A program made the translations under genes and the position numbers. The notes under the pieces were generated by a model that was given only the letters and a program-made list of their open reading frames with translations, searched no databases and was not told where the DNA came from. Shown here piece by piece: positions 11,424 through 21,871 of a stretch of DNA of 64,000 bases (the first letter of the stretch is position 1; the number at the start of each line of letters is the position of its first letter). This DNA comes from Doryteuthis pealeii (taxonomy: Eukaryota > Mollusca > Cephalopoda > Myopsida > Loliginidae), in contig CM042157.1 of assembly GCA_023376005.1 (NCBI GenBank), positions 65,645,036 to 65,709,035 on the forward strand, written 5' to 3'.

Positions 11424-11599
11424 GGTGGGGATTGTAAATCATTTAATTGAAATTTCTTTCTATATTGTTATATATTTCCGTGGGGATTTTTATGTGACAA
11501 CCAGCGAGAATCTTGCTCGTGAAAGTAATAATGGAACTGCGAGACTAACTTTTAAAAGATTCCCTCTCTACCCAGGCGACGCCGGGTAGCCACTTTTAG

Positions 11600-11970
11600 T
11601 TATATATATGATACCATTTTCAATAAAGATTGCAGTCTGGTGAAGCTCATGGGTATATTCAGATACCTATGAGTGGAAATGGTACCATAACCATTTCCCC
11701 AGTAAGTTATCGTTTCCACATGTTTGATTAAAGACCATAGAACATTTCTTTCTAATGATTTTTTTTTTGTTATTTTTTCTCTAGCTTTCGTGCTAGTTTC
11801 TTTATGGTGAGTTCCAATTGGTACTGGGGGGATGTTCCAAATTCTGCACCCTTGCATTTAATACCGACATTAACATATTAAACATGAATCTTATGAAGTC
11901 ATCTCATATGTTTAGTGTTTTCTTTTGGCTCTGGGATGGGTTTTGATTTTTATGAGAACAGCTTGGTCGG
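11600..11970. other. Unassigned interval
   Basis: No gene seen. The part near 11896-11960 repeats sequence at 4450-4515. An 86-codon minus-strand frame here has no family signature and was not called. Confidence 0.4.
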
Positions 11971-12060
11971 TTGGATTTTACGGCATGTCAACCCTTGTTG
12001 GGTCATTTTATGCCGAATGCATTTTTGTTTTATTCATTGTTTTAAAATAAATTTTTTAAA
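11971..12060 (-). mobile_element. LINE-type 3' tail fragment
   Basis: TTTTACGGCATGTCAACC followed by GTTGGGTCATTTTATGCCG is the reverse complement of the LINE 3' terminus seen at 734 and 20365. It stands without the rest of the element. Confidence 0.5.
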
Positions 12061-12087
12061 TATTTCTCTGAATTTTTTAGATGAGGC

Positions 12088-12205
12088 TTGATAATTAGTA
12101 TTATTTATATTATTAGGACTATTGTCCTTATCTTCATTGTTATCTTTACAATGTTTCGGCCGATGTACCCTTCGGCCTTCTTCAGGTATTTCTTGTCGAA
12201 AGTCC
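12088..12205 (+). repeat. Dispersed repeat 'GTTTCGGCCGA'
   Basis: Contains ATTGTTATCTTTACAATGTT, CGGCCGATGTACCC and CCTTCTTCAGGTATTTCTTG. The same unit occurs at 12660-12790 and 20535-20690 (opposite strand), 29490-29790 and 34330-35505. GAAACGTT joined to a pyrimidine-rich hairpin is its hallmark. Class unknown. Confidence 0.6.
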
Positions 12206-12208
12206 AAT

Positions 12209-12300
12209 TGGACACATAGCCTAGTGGATAACAGAGTTAGGTTAAAACAGTTCTAAGTGACAGTTATCTCTAGACTGCAGGTTCCATCCTGGTCAGGGGC
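12209..12300 (+). mobile_element. tRNA-derived SINE, family C
   Basis: ACACATAGCCTAGTGGATAA resembles an A box, and CTGCAGGTTCCATCCTGGT resembles a B box in tRNA-like spacing. A second, near-identical copy follows at 12331. Confidence 0.6.
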
Positions 12301-12330
12301 AGCAGTAACATAGAATGATGATTAACACAG

Positions 12331-12460
12331 CTTAACGGACACATGGCCTAGTGGATAAAGGAGCTAGGTTAAGACAGTTCTAAGTGACAGTTATCTCTAG
12401 ACTGCAGGTTCTATCCTGGTCAGGGGCAGCAGTAACATAGGATAATAATTAACACAGCTT
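12331..12460 (+). mobile_element. tRNA-derived SINE, family C, second copy
   Basis: Same sequence as 12209-12300 (CACATGGCCTAGTGGATAAA ... GCAGGTTCTATCCTGGTCAG). The two form a direct repeat of about 120 bp including the CAGCAGTAACATAG end. Confidence 0.6.
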
Positions 12461-12544
12461 AACACCTGTATCCCAGCTATGGTTAGCTGAATGAGAACAG
12501 GATATCTCTGCGGACTGAATAAAGGGTTAGGTTCAAAGTTCCAT

Positions 12545-12790
12545 GATGGCTCCCGATTACGAAATGAAGGTTCCCGATTACGACAAAAAGGTTCCCGCGT
12601 TCGAAAAGAAGGTTCCCGGGTTCGAAAAGAATGTTCCCGAGTCTGAGACGGTTCCCGAGTCCGACAATAAATACCTGAAGAAGGTCGGAGGGCATATCGG
12701 CTGAAACGTTGTACAGATAACAATGAAGATGAAGACAATAGTCCGAATAATACAAATAATACTGAATCTTTTAAATCGAGTTTTGAACTC
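12545..12790 (-). repeat. Inverted 'GTTTCGGCCGA' repeat with 21-bp minisatellite
   Basis: Positions 12562-12660 hold about five units of GGTTCCCGNNTTCGAAAAGAA (21 bp). The reverse complement of the 12088 repeat follows (CCTGAAGAAGGTCGGAGG, CTGAAACGTTGTACAGATAA). The two copies face each other across the SINE pair. Repeating Ser-Gly-Thr-Phe-type frames here are by-products. Confidence 0.65.
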
Positions 12791-12834
12791 AATTTTTAAA
12801 AATCCATTTTTAGAACTCATCTTTTTCTATTCAC

Positions 12835-13285
12835 TCCATAGATGTGACACTAACAGGTACTACCACTCTGGGTCAGAGTTGACCTAGGAGTAATAGTGAT
12901 GAAGGGGTACACCACATTCTCCAGAGCTCCAGAACTGGAACCTCACCATCAGATAGACTTTAACGTCATATCCAGGACATTAAGACCCGCAGCCACCGTT
13001 TTCAAGCACATGTAAAAAAAAAAAAGCACATGTAAAAAAAGGCTTGGGACAATCATAAGGGTGCTGGGGCTTGACGTGACCAGCCGATTGATGGGGTGGT
13101 GCTCTCCGGTCGCCCGTCTAGCTTATGTAAGAACCAAAGGGGATTGTTGTATGTCATGGACTGATCAGCCACCAGAATTCCATCCTTAAGCATCACGGAT
13201 GCCAACGGATGGTCCCATTGAGGGGGGCTTACCTCCCTGCAGAGGTGCAGTCGGTGTATTCTAAAGCCCCAGACGACACTTTTTT
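12835..13285 (-). mobile_element. ~590-bp dispersed retroposon, partial copy
   Basis: Shares CATAGATGTGACACTAACAGGTAC-type sequence, TGGGTCAGAGTTGACCTAG, CCTCACCATCAGATAG, GCTTGACGTGACCAGCCGAT and CCTGCAGAGGTGCAGTCGG with the longer copies at 17437 and 55018. Orientation is set by the LINE-like tail, which lies at the low-coordinate end of complete copies. The tail itself is missing here. Confidence 0.7.
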
Positions 13286-13381
13286 TTCATTTTACATTTA
13301 TCTTCTTATTTGGGTATTCTTTTAAGTTTTCTAGCTGGTTTGATTTGTTTTTTCAATGTTTTTTTTTCACTCATTATATAA

Positions 13382-13846
13382 TCTATTAATAAATGGAGAT
13401 TGGGTGTATTTCTGTCAATAACAAAAACTACGTCACAGCTTACGTCACAATAGTCTCAATGATTGCGTCAATCTATCAATGAGTATATAAGTCATAGTCA
13501 AAATCGTTAATACATAGAATAAAAACAACCTTGTATTATATACACTCAAAATTTGAGTAAGCAATTTTTAAAATTGTTTTTTTTTTTTTTTTTTTTTTAC
13601 TTTCGCCCCTTTTTTTCAGTTACAAGCAGATAACTAAGAGTTTACAAATGAATAATTATTCTCACCATTCTGCTCCTCAGCATGCCAACAACGTACCTGG
13701 ACTTTTTTTTCTCGGGGTATGGTAGTGAGGACCATTCCTCACGTTCCTGTCAACACTACTATTTCAAAACTTTGCTACAAGTCAACGTTTTTCTCTCGCT
13801 TGGACTTTCTCTCTATCTATCTTTTGCACACACACACACACACATA

Positions 13847-13919
<73 letters not shown>

Positions 13920-14118
13920 TAATTAATAGATGCACGCAATATTTGATTTCAGGGAGACATGACTAAGTTTCCATTTCAAATTGTTTAATTCTTTTACTCC
14001 TTTAATAAATTTGATGATTTTACTTACTTATAATACAAACCTTCTGACATTGAATTTTTAACCATCCCTCTCTCAGGAAATACTTTTCAAAAATTAATTT
14101 TTACACCGCCCGGAATTT
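13382..14118 (+). mobile_element. Helitron-like element, TCTATTAATA subfamily, interrupted
   Basis: The 5' end A|TCTATTAATAAATGGAGA, with ACGTCACAGCTTACGTCACA, matches the minus-strand copies ending at 15321 and 16735. The 3' half (13973-14118, ending near TTTTTACACCGCCCGG) is the reverse complement of 14943-15095. A poly-T tract and a (CT)n array interrupt the middle; the CTAG terminus is lost. Confidence 0.55.
13853..13916. repeat. (CT)n microsatellite
   Basis: 64 bp of CT dinucleotides, preceded by a short (CA)n. Leu/Ser reading frames across it are not genes. Confidence 0.95.
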
Positions 14119-14144
14119 TATCCCAATAAAATTAGAATATTTTT

Positions 14145-14480
14145 TTTTAAATAACAAACTCCCATGAGCCTTCACCGGAAGAACCCTCCGCGCATGTGCG
14201 AGAAAAGGGACTCATTTCCTATCCCCAAGAAAATCTCAAGAGCATTCAAGTTAAGGCCATAACTGGGTCTAGTCGCTCCTACTGCCATTTGGCGAATATC
14301 CGTGAATAAAGACTAAATAAAAAAAACACCTTTTGCCTTTGTCTCTTTCTTATTCGTTCCTTAAATTCCTTCCTTTTCAGCGCGACCACCAAATGAGATG
14401 GGGTTAAAAGCGAAAACCCCAAGAACACGCAACAAGAATATACACCTACCTTTAAACCTTTAAAACACCAAACCTCTTAC
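14145..14480 (-). mobile_element. LTR-retrotransposon LTR end and leader fragment
   Basis: Reverse complement of the segment at 19151-19530: shared CTTCACCGGAAGAACCCTCC, CGCATGTGCG, CGTTCCTTAAATTCC, CAGCGCGACCACCAAATG and GGGGTTAAAAGCG. On the minus strand a TGGTGGTCGCGCTG stretch could be the primer-binding site just after the LTR. No gag/pol remains. Confidence 0.55.
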
Positions 14481-14522
14481 CACCCTATAGGCGTTGTTTT
14501 GTTGCTAGTATAAACAATGTCA

Positions 14523-15515
14523 CGCAAAAAAAACGTGCACCAAGTAACCAATAAGCACCACAAATCATCAACTTAATGAAAGGTTCACATTTTAACTCGT
14601 CACCGGTAACTTTCGCTTCCAAATTTTTGTAAACAAATGATTTTAATCAGAAGTTTATGGAGATGTTGAACTTACGATGAATTAAATAAATAGATGGTTG
14701 GTACACATAATCAAATTAAAATTCAATAGCAAAATCTTTTTTATAAATAGATACTTTTTAATCAGAAGTTTGTGAATATTTTTCAACACTTACGATAAAT
14801 TATTAAAAAAAAACAAAAACAGAAAGACGTTTTTATACGAGAATAGTTTTTACTTAATTAGAAGAGAAATGCAATTATGTCTATTTAAATAAAAATACAG
14901 TTTTTATTTACAAAATATGTTTTATGTTTAATAGCAAAATAAAAAACACCCTTCGGGCGATGTAAAAATAGATTTTTGAAACATATTGCCTGAGGAGTGG
15001 GAGTTGAAAAATTCAATGTCAACGAGTTTGTACCCTAAGTAAGTAAAATCATCAAATTCATTAAAGGATTAAAAAATAAAACAATTTGAAATGTAAACTT
15101 TAAATATGTATAAAATAAAACAAACTATATATAGACATATAATACCAGTCATGTATTTAATAAAACTTGTTTTAAAAAACAACGAGGACTGCCTAATGTC
15201 GCATGTTCAAATTTTGAGTGTATTTATTCTATGTTATGACGATATTGGGTAATGTGACGTAAGCAGTGACGTAGTTTTTGTTACAGATAAAAACCGGAAG
15301 CGAATCTCCATTATTAATAGATTTAAATAAAAAGATGCTGTTCAGAAATAGTAACACAAAATTTGCTTTTGTCAGATACAATATAAGTTAAAAAAATCAT
15401 CTGTTCGTTTATTTTCAAATATTTGAAAGTCGAGTTACCGGTAACGTGTTAAAATATGAACCTTTCATTAAGTTGATGATTTGGGGTGCCTATTGGATAC
15501 TTGGTCCAAAAACGT
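14523..15515. mobile_element. Fold-back element enclosing a Helitron-like copy
   Basis: The left arm (about 14530-14615: CGTGCACCAAGTAACCAATA, CATCAACTTAATGAAAGGTT, ACCGGTAAC) returns inverted at about 15430-15515 (GTTACCGGTAACG, AACCTTTCATTAAGTTGATG, CTTGGTCC). A minus-strand Helitron-like element (14936-15321) lies between the arms. No transposase seen. Confidence 0.55.
14936..15321 (-). mobile_element. Helitron-like element, TCTATTAATA subfamily
   Basis: On the minus strand it begins TCTATTAATAATGGAGATTC (5' end at 15321, flanked by T on the plus side). It contains CTACGTCACTGCTTACGTCA and ends near a hairpin CGCCCGAAGGGTG (14943-14957). The exact 3' terminus is uncertain. Confidence 0.55.
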
Positions 15516-16149
15516 AATGGTGGATGTTGTATTAATGTGTAGAGGATGAATACTAATTAAGACTGGGTCTATTCTAGAAGTGCCCACCTCAGTTGAATAT
15601 TTGTGTCATAGTTTGAAAGTTGATTATAGTGATAGCGTGTTATAAGTTTACTTATACGTTTTAAGAATTTCTATTTTGATAATGATATATCCGGGTTAAG
15701 GGATATATTATGAAGTTGGTAGTAAGGTATATTATCGCAATAGTAGCTGGTACGTCGAGTCTTACGAGCAGTTGTGGTGGTAGGCTGGTAGGCGAGTAAG
15801 CTTAAGCGCTTGTACCACCACAGTTTCGAATGTTTATAGAGGACACTGTCCAATCAGATTATAGTGACGGGGTACCAAGGTATTAACATATTCATTACAT
15901 CAGATAAATAATTTGAGTTGGCGAGCAGACATTTTGGTGAAAACAATGTTTGGAACTTTTTTTGTTAGTGTATTCCAATCGTTGATGCAGGATCCTGTGA
16001 TAGAATTAAGGCCATAGGTTTTAGTGTTGAAACGAAAAGATAAACTTTACTGAATAGATTTCGTTTCTCCTTCCCGTGGAGATCGATTTTTAGAAAAGTA
16101 ATCGATCAGCAGAATCTAATTCAAATTAGAAATTTTTAAAAAATCTTTC
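15516..16149. other. Unassigned interval
   Basis: AT-rich with one slightly GC-richer patch (15740-15860). No coding, RNA or repeat signature that I can name. Confidence 0.5.
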
Positions 16150-16735
16150 TTTATACAAAAAACACCCTCCGGGCGGTGTAAAAATAAATTTTTGAAAGAT
16201 ATAACCTGAGTAGGTAGGAAAATTAGATAGATAAAATAAAACGTTTAATATCTTTTAAAAATTAATTAATTACTCAAAAAAAAAATCATATTCACTCTGC
16301 TCCTCTGAGATATGTGTTTTGTTTTACGACAGTGGATCTCGAAAACGTTTCTAAAAGTTTCTGATTTAATTATTTAGACTCTTATCTTTAGAGAAAAAAT
16401 TTAAAACCGTACGAGTAAAATATATTTCGTTCGGATTTCAAAATATTATATTAAATTTTTAACCTAGCAAAAAAATATTTCCCCAAATATATTTTAGGAA
16501 AAAACTATTTCAAACATAAATTCATCTAAAAGGTGAAAAAGTATCGAATTTTTCGTCAAAATTTGACCATTCATTGATTTTTCATAGAATTTTAATATTT
16601 TTATGTAGTAATGATACTGACTATAAATTAAATACTCATTGATAAACTCACTTAATTCCTCAAATGACTGTGACGTAAGCAATAACGTAGTTTTCGTTAC
16701 AGACAAAAAGAGACTTAATCTCTATTATTAATAGA
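16150..16735 (-). mobile_element. Helitron-like element, TCTATTAATA subfamily
   Basis: The minus-strand 5' end TCTATTAATAATAGAGATTA is at 16735; TGCTTACGTCACAGTC is in the body; a hairpin around CACCCTCCGGGCGGTG is at 16166-16181. Third member of the subfamily within 3.4 kb. Confidence 0.55.
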
Positions 16736-16971
16736 CTATGACACAAATTACGGATTTAGAAAAATGAGTCTCGTGTCAAAAAAAAAAGAAGGTTTCTCTT
16801 TATTTTAGACAAGATTATAAACACCAGATTCCGAGAACCCAAATTTTATCAATGAGAAAATTGCTCGAATTTATTTTATTTATCTATTTTTTATTTTTTT
16901 TATTTTTTTAGTTCTCTCTTTCGACTTCTGTGACACCTTAGTTTATCTGGGGTGTATCTGGGGTTGTTAAA

Positions 16972-16973
<2 letters not shown>

Positions 16974-17045
<72 letters not shown>
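16974..17045. repeat. (CT)n microsatellite with pyrimidine-rich flank
   Basis: About 72 bp of CT, followed to 17280 by a C/T-rich tract. Pro/Ser/Leu/Phe frames across it are artefacts. Confidence 0.95.
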
Positions 17046-17048
<3 letters not shown>

Positions 17049-17409
17049 ATTTTCTATCTTTCTTTTTAACTTTCTTTCCCTCCTAATGTTTCATTTCTTA
17101 TTTCCCAACCCTCTCCCCCCTATCCCTCCCCCTTCCTTCCTTCCCTTACTCTCCTTCCTCTTTTTTATCCTCTCTATTTCTTCTCTTTCTCTCCTTTTCT
17201 CTTTCTCTCTTTCCCCCCTCCTTCCTCTTCTATGTCGCACTTTTTTTACACCTTTCCTCCCCTTTTGTTTCTTCTACTTAAAAAAAAAATTATCACCTTA
17301 ACAATATCCGTAAATAATAAAGAAAATAAATCTTTAAATGATTGCAAACCAAACATCACAGCATACTCTGTGGTTATTTTCACTACCTTCAAAATCAAAA
17401 TAAGTAGCC

Positions 17410-17436
17410 GTGTGTGTGTGTGTGTGTGTGTGTGTG
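17410..17436. repeat. (GT)n microsatellite
   Basis: Short GT run at the LINE-like tail of the dispersed retroposon that follows; it may have grown from that tail. Confidence 0.85.
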
Positions 17437-18028
17437 GTTTGTTTGGTTTTACGGCATATCAACCTCAGTGGGTCATTTAATGCCGATAAAGTTTTGAAAT
17501 AAATCAATTCTTAATGGACAATACAATTTTTTTTATAAATACATTTTTTTTCTATTTAACCCATATATGGGACCCTAACAGGTACTAGCACTCCGGGTCA
17601 GAGTGGACCAGGGAGCAATGGTGATGAATGGGGTGCTCCACATTCCCCAAACTTCCCAAACTGGAACCTCACCATCAGATAGAGTTTAACGTCATTCCCA
17701 GGACATGTAGACCCGCAGCCACCGCCTTCTAGCACCCATATGATAAAAAGGGGTTGGGGCTTGCCATAAGGGCAATAGGGTTGGGAAAATCATATGGGTG
17801 CTAGGGCTTGACGGGACCAGCCCATTGATCGGAGGGGGCCTCTCTGACCGCCCGTCTAGCCCAAGATAGGGCCAAAGTGGAGTATTGCAAGTCATGAACT
17901 GCTCATCCACCTGGGCTCTATCCTTACGCATTACGGGTCGCCACCTACGGCCAACAGGTGGCCCCATTGGGGGAGTCTTACCCCTCTGCAGAGGTGCAGT
18001 CGAGCATTCTAACGCCCCATCCGACAGG
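17437..18028 (-). mobile_element. ~590-bp dispersed retroposon, full-length copy
   Basis: One of two near-complete copies here (the other is 55018-55612). On the minus strand it runs from a GC-rich head (CTGTCGGATGGGGCG, GCACCTCTGCAGAGGGG) to a 3' end GGCATTAAATGACCCACTGA followed by GGTTGATATGCCGTAAAACC and a (CAAA)-type tail. That tail matches the LINE tail at 40211-40545, so it is probably mobilised by that LINE. A 91-codon frame in it is not conserved between copies. Confidence 0.75.
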
Positions 18029-18063
18029 GTGTGTGTGTGTATGTGTGTGTATGTGCGTGTATA

Positions 18064-18130
<67 letters not shown>
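18029..18130. repeat. Compound (GT)n(AT)n(GT)n microsatellite
   Basis: Alternating GT and AT tracts directly abut the head of the dispersed retroposon. Confidence 0.9.
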
Positions 18131-18132
<2 letters not shown>

Positions 18133-19150
18133 ATAAACTAAAAATTATTAACGAACACAAGTTATTTTATTTCAAAACTTTCGAATTTTTTTCAGGTCAC
18201 TTAACTTTGACTCCCTCCCCCTTATTTTTGGGGGCACACAATATAGGTGAGGTTATATATTTTTGAAACTAATTACAGTATAGATGAAAAAATAAAAAGA
18301 CAAAAGAGAAAAGACCGAAGGTATAAATATAAGAAAAAAAAATTAAGGGGGCTATTATGGTAGAAAATAAGTACCGAAAATCGTAAAATTAAAAGTTAAA
18401 AAAAAAAAAAATTTCCAGATATTTTTAGTCTGTGTATAATTAGCTTATAGAATATCAGTGACAAAATTATACATCAATATTTGTTCTTTCTAAAAGTGTG
18501 GGAGCCAAACTTTTCAATTAAGTTTTCTCCGAGGATCATTAGATAACAATGCTAAAGTAGGCTTGTTATTAAATAAAGTAAACTCTTTATTAAATGAAGA
18601 TTTGGTTTTAGAATCTAAAAATATAAAATTTGAAACTGGGTTTGATAAATAACTATTTGATGTTACTGATTTTTAATACTATCATGTTATTCTCCAAAGT
18701 ATTAAAAGCAACCCTATATATAATTTTATACTGAAATCAGTTAAAATAACATTAGAATAAGTGTAATATTTTAGTATTCGTTCTTATTTAATTTCGTTAG
18801 TCTTTCTAATCTATATATATTAATACGCTTGTTCCTAAATCTTCCGTCCGTTATTATCCTGCAACACCCTCTGGTTAAAAATGACACCGTCCGAATTGTT
18901 TAAGATGCAATGCACAAATGTAGATCCAGATTATCTGGTGTCTCTTAATCGCAAATTTCTTAATGTAGATATTTTAAACGCATGCCTCCAGATTTTTATC
19001 GGCAAATCAATGTAAATATTTCACAGCCCCTCTTTTAAGAAAGAATGGGAGACAGTTAAATCAAGATTATTATACTTTTACATATTGAACTGTTTTACAA
19101 TAGCTATTAAGTGAACATATCGAACGTTGTAATAATTAAATTATCATACT
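18131..19150. other. AT-rich interval with Helitron-type scraps
   Basis: Around 18660-18830 there is sequence like the interior of the TCTTATT Helitron family (CCAAAGTATTAAAAGCAACC, CGTTAGTCTTTCTAATCT). At about 19115-19155 there is a piece of the GGTCCTGCTAG family. No gene. Confidence 0.4.
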
Positions 19151-19530
19151 GTAGTATATTCTATGGGATAGGAAGAGGTTTGGATGTTTTAAAGGTTTAA
19201 TGGTAGCTGGATATTCTTGGTGCGTGTTCTTAGACTTTTTGCTTTAACCCCATCACATTTGGTGGTCGCGCTGAGACGGAAGGAATTTAAGGAACGAAAA
19301 AGAAAGAGACAGAGACAGAAAGTAGTTTTATGATTTAGGCTTCATTGACCGGGTCATAGTCGCCTGTGGCAAGGGAATACCTCCCTGACTAGTAGGAGCG
19401 GCTAGACCCCGTTACGGCCTAAATTAGAATGGCCGATATATTCTTTTGGGAGTCGGAAGTCAGTCCTTTTTGTCGCACATGTGCGGAGGGTTCTTCCGGT
19501 GAAGGCCCATGGGACTTTGTTGTTTTTTTG
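19151..19530 (+). mobile_element. LTR end, candidate primer-binding site and leader of an LTR retrotransposon
   Basis: TTAACCCCATCACA would end an LTR in CA. The next bases TTTGGTGGTCGCGCTGAGAC resemble a tRNA primer-binding site (TGG start two bases after the LTR). The leader continues GGAAGGAATTTAAGGAACG and is purine-rich. Inverted relative to the copies at 1-120 and 14145-14480. No internal genes follow. Confidence 0.55.
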
Positions 19531-20360
19531 TTTTTTTGGGGTTTTTTTAGTTTTATTTAATCCCCACAATTCACAGCACCTGCTAGTTTAATATAATATC
19601 ACATTAAAAGTTAAATACTTGCGCGCAGGGAGGCGTATACTTTTGCCAGTAAGTATAAGTTAGGGTTGCAAATGCATAACGTCAAAGGCGTATGATGACT
19701 GTTAGTTTCTCGCCTATACGATTTGCCACGCAATATACTTTTCAGACCAACACAGTCGACTCAGTGTTTACTGGTGGTGATCGTCAAGGAAGAGGAGGTA
19801 TCTCTCAGCAAGGTCTCTGTCGCCCATCCTACTTACATCCGCTATTTATAAACTGGGACATTATCTGATAACTCAACTTCCAGGTTGTCTGAGGCCACAC
19901 ACACTCACACACACAAAAAAAGTGAAAGCTATTTCTGTTGCAGCCTGCATAAAGAAAATGTTGGTTGGTTGGTTGGTTGGATTTAACGACATGTATATAC
20001 AGCTGATGACACTTAATAGGTAGAAACAGCTGTTCAGTGTTTCCACATGTTACACTCATTGTTTGACAAATTTCTTGGTCGTGGTAAGTTAATTACATAA
20101 AAATGACACAGAATAAAACCTATTCTGATTGAATGCACACACTTCTCCCACACTCGAAGAAAGTTCTACAATTTTGACAGCATGGACAAACTATTTGGAA
20201 AAACAGATCCCAAGAGGATATTAAACTTTTTGAAAAGAACCGGCCTCTTATCAAGGATGTAAGTTCACAAACTTACAAAAATCACCCACTCACTCTCTTG
20301 ATGTTAAAATTCGCAACAGAAAACTTGATAAACCCCTATATATTTTTGAATACCTAATTA
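19531..20360. other. Unassigned interval
   Basis: Contains a short (TTGG)n near 19961-19981 and a sequence (TATAAACTGGGACATTATCT, about 19847) that also forms the arms of the hairpin at 22527-22644. No gene seen. Confidence 0.45.
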
Positions 20361-20364
20361 CCAA

Positions 20365-20440
20365 TAGAAGTATTCGGCATAAAATAACCCAAGGGGTTGA
20401 CATGCCGTAAAACCCAACCAACCAAACCAAACCATAAAAA
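20365..20440 (+). mobile_element. LINE-type 3' tail with (CCAA)n end
   Basis: CGGCATAAAATAACCCAAGG, GGTTGACATGCCGTAAAACC, then CAACCAACCAAACCAAACC: a classic short-repeat 3' terminus of a LINE or LINE-driven retroposon. Confidence 0.6.
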
Positions 20441-20534
20441 TGAAGTTCACTTATTATTGTATATAATAATCAATGTTTAAAAATTAGGGCTTAAATTTGA
20501 ACTAAACCACCGAAAAAAAAAATAAATGTGAGGA

Positions 20535-20690
20535 TTTCTCTAAATTTTTTAGATGAGGCTTGATGATCAGTATCATCTGCGTTATCCGAGAAGGTTCCAG
20601 AGTCCGACAAGAAATACCTGAAGAACGCCGGAGGGCATATCGGCCGAAACGTTATACAGATAACAATGAAGATGGGGACAATAGTCCATA
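20535..20690 (-). repeat. Dispersed repeat 'GTTTCGGCCGA', inverted copy
   Basis: CGACAAGAAATACCTGAAGA, GGGCATATCGGCCGAAACGT and TACAGATAACAATGAAGATG are the reverse complement of the 12088 unit. The end merges into a piece of the dispersed retroposon. Confidence 0.6.
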
Positions 20691-21325
20691 TGGCTATTTT
20701 ATGCCGAAGACGTTTTTGCTTTATTCGTTCTTGATGGGTATCAATTTTTTTTAAACTCAATCTTTTTTGAACACATCTTTTTTTAAAACTCTGTTCTAAT
20801 TCGCCCATAGATGGGATCCTAACAGGTACTACCACTCTGGGTCAGAGTGGACCTGGGAGTAACAGATACTACTCAGGTCACACTGACAGAACGGATTTTC
20901 ATGACTCTCTCTTACAACCCGTCTCTATTGATCATCGCTCCTGACAAGTCTTCTGCAAGGCATCCGGTACAGAGCTGACTGGTGTAGGTTTTTGCTGTTT
21001 GGCATACACTGGTGCGTTCATGTATGGGTGTTGGTTTGTTAATTGGTGAGATTTTATGACATGTCAACCCTTGTTGGGTTATTTTATGCCGAAGATCTTT
21101 TGTTTGACAGGTGCTCAATTTTTTAAACTGTATTTACAAGCACATTTTTAAAACTTATTTTGTTCTTTTTGTTATTTTTGTGGACCTAGGAGTAATGGTG
21201 ATGAAGGGGAACACATTCCCCAGAGCTACAGAATTGAAACCTCACCATCAGATAGAGTTTAACGTTATACCCAGGACACTAAGACACTCAACCCCCACCT
21301 TCTAGCACATGTATGATAAAAAGGC
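20691..21325 (-). mobile_element. Broken copies of the dispersed retroposon around a LINE tail
   Basis: Fragments at 20691-20875 and 21045-21325 share ATGGGATCCTAACAGGTACT, TGGGTCAGAGTGGACC, CCTCACCATCAGATAGAG and the LINE-like tail (GTCAACCCTTGTTGGGTTAT). Between them lies a LINE coding tail (20876-21008). Confidence 0.6.
20876..21008 (-). pseudogene. LINE C-terminal coding fragment
   Basis: On the minus strand a degraded version of the tail seen better at 30955-31290: a TSVCQTAKTYTSQLC-like stretch then GCLAEDLSGAMINRDG, corresponding to SVGRPAKTYIDQLC and DLPRMMSDGDEW. Truncated at both ends. Confidence 0.6.
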
Positions 21326-21440
21326 ACTTCGTGTGGTGTAATTGTTAGCAAGCTAGATTAACAGACCATTATTAGTGAGTTTGATTCTCACTGGGTACCC
21401 CATACTTCTGTATTTATATATTTATATATTCTATATTTAG

Positions 21441-21665
21441 GAGGTGGCCGTGGTGTAATGGTTGTCATCGAATTTAAATCCTGGAAGAGGCTGGTTGCAT
21501 TTCATATGGTATTAATACCCTTGGAAAAGGTATGAATCCAAATATTCTCCCTCCAACTATAGGTAAATAGTAGGGCGGACTAGGCTCTTCAACCTTAGTA
21601 CGGCAACTGGTCTAGTAGAAGGAAAACTTTGAATTAAAACCTGGTAAACTCCGCATAAAAATTGG
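21441..21665 (+). mobile_element. tRNA-derived SINE, family B
   Basis: GTGGTGTAATGGTTGTCATC resembles an A box, and AATTTAAATCCTGGAAGAGG a decayed B box. The tail is common to family B: TATGAATCCAAATATTCTCC, GGGCGGACTAGGCTCTT, GGCAACTGGTCTAG. Ends before (AT)n at 21703. Confidence 0.65.
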
Positions 21666-21698
21666 CATTGTGTCACATCCTGCTCATGCAGAGGAGTT

Positions 21699-21702
<4 letters not shown>

Positions 21703-21752
<50 letters not shown>
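21703..21752. repeat. (AT)n microsatellite with AT-rich flank
   Basis: Pure AT for about 50 bp, then degraded AATAAATA/ATAATAAA sequence to 21870. Confidence 0.9.
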
Positions 21753-21755
<3 letters not shown>

Positions 21756-21871
21756 AATAAAAATATAAATAAATAAAATAATATATATATTATAATAATA
21801 TAAATAAAATAATAAAAATATAATAAATATAATAAAAAATAATAAAATATAAATAAATAAAATAATATATA

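Larger units (their letters stand above)
10803..11599 (+). mobile_element. Helitron-like element, GGCAGTTGTG family, interrupted
   Basis: The start AAAAGGCAGTTGTGTGTATG with TCCGGAGGAAACTTCGAAAA, and the end hairpin CTACCC..GGGTAG then CCACTTTTAG|T, match the inverted copy at 30292-30868. The 5' TC terminus is not intact here. A SINE fragment (11172-11345) and AT microsatellites separate the two halves. No coding capacity. Confidence 0.6.

Noticed and set aside
12397..12792. 131-codon minus-strand frame
   Set aside because: Arg-Glu-Pro repeats come from the 21-bp GGTTCCCG minisatellite within a dispersed repeat.
17692..17967. 91-codon minus-strand frame
   Set aside because: Lies in the ~590-bp retroposon and is not maintained in the copies at 55018 and 60173.
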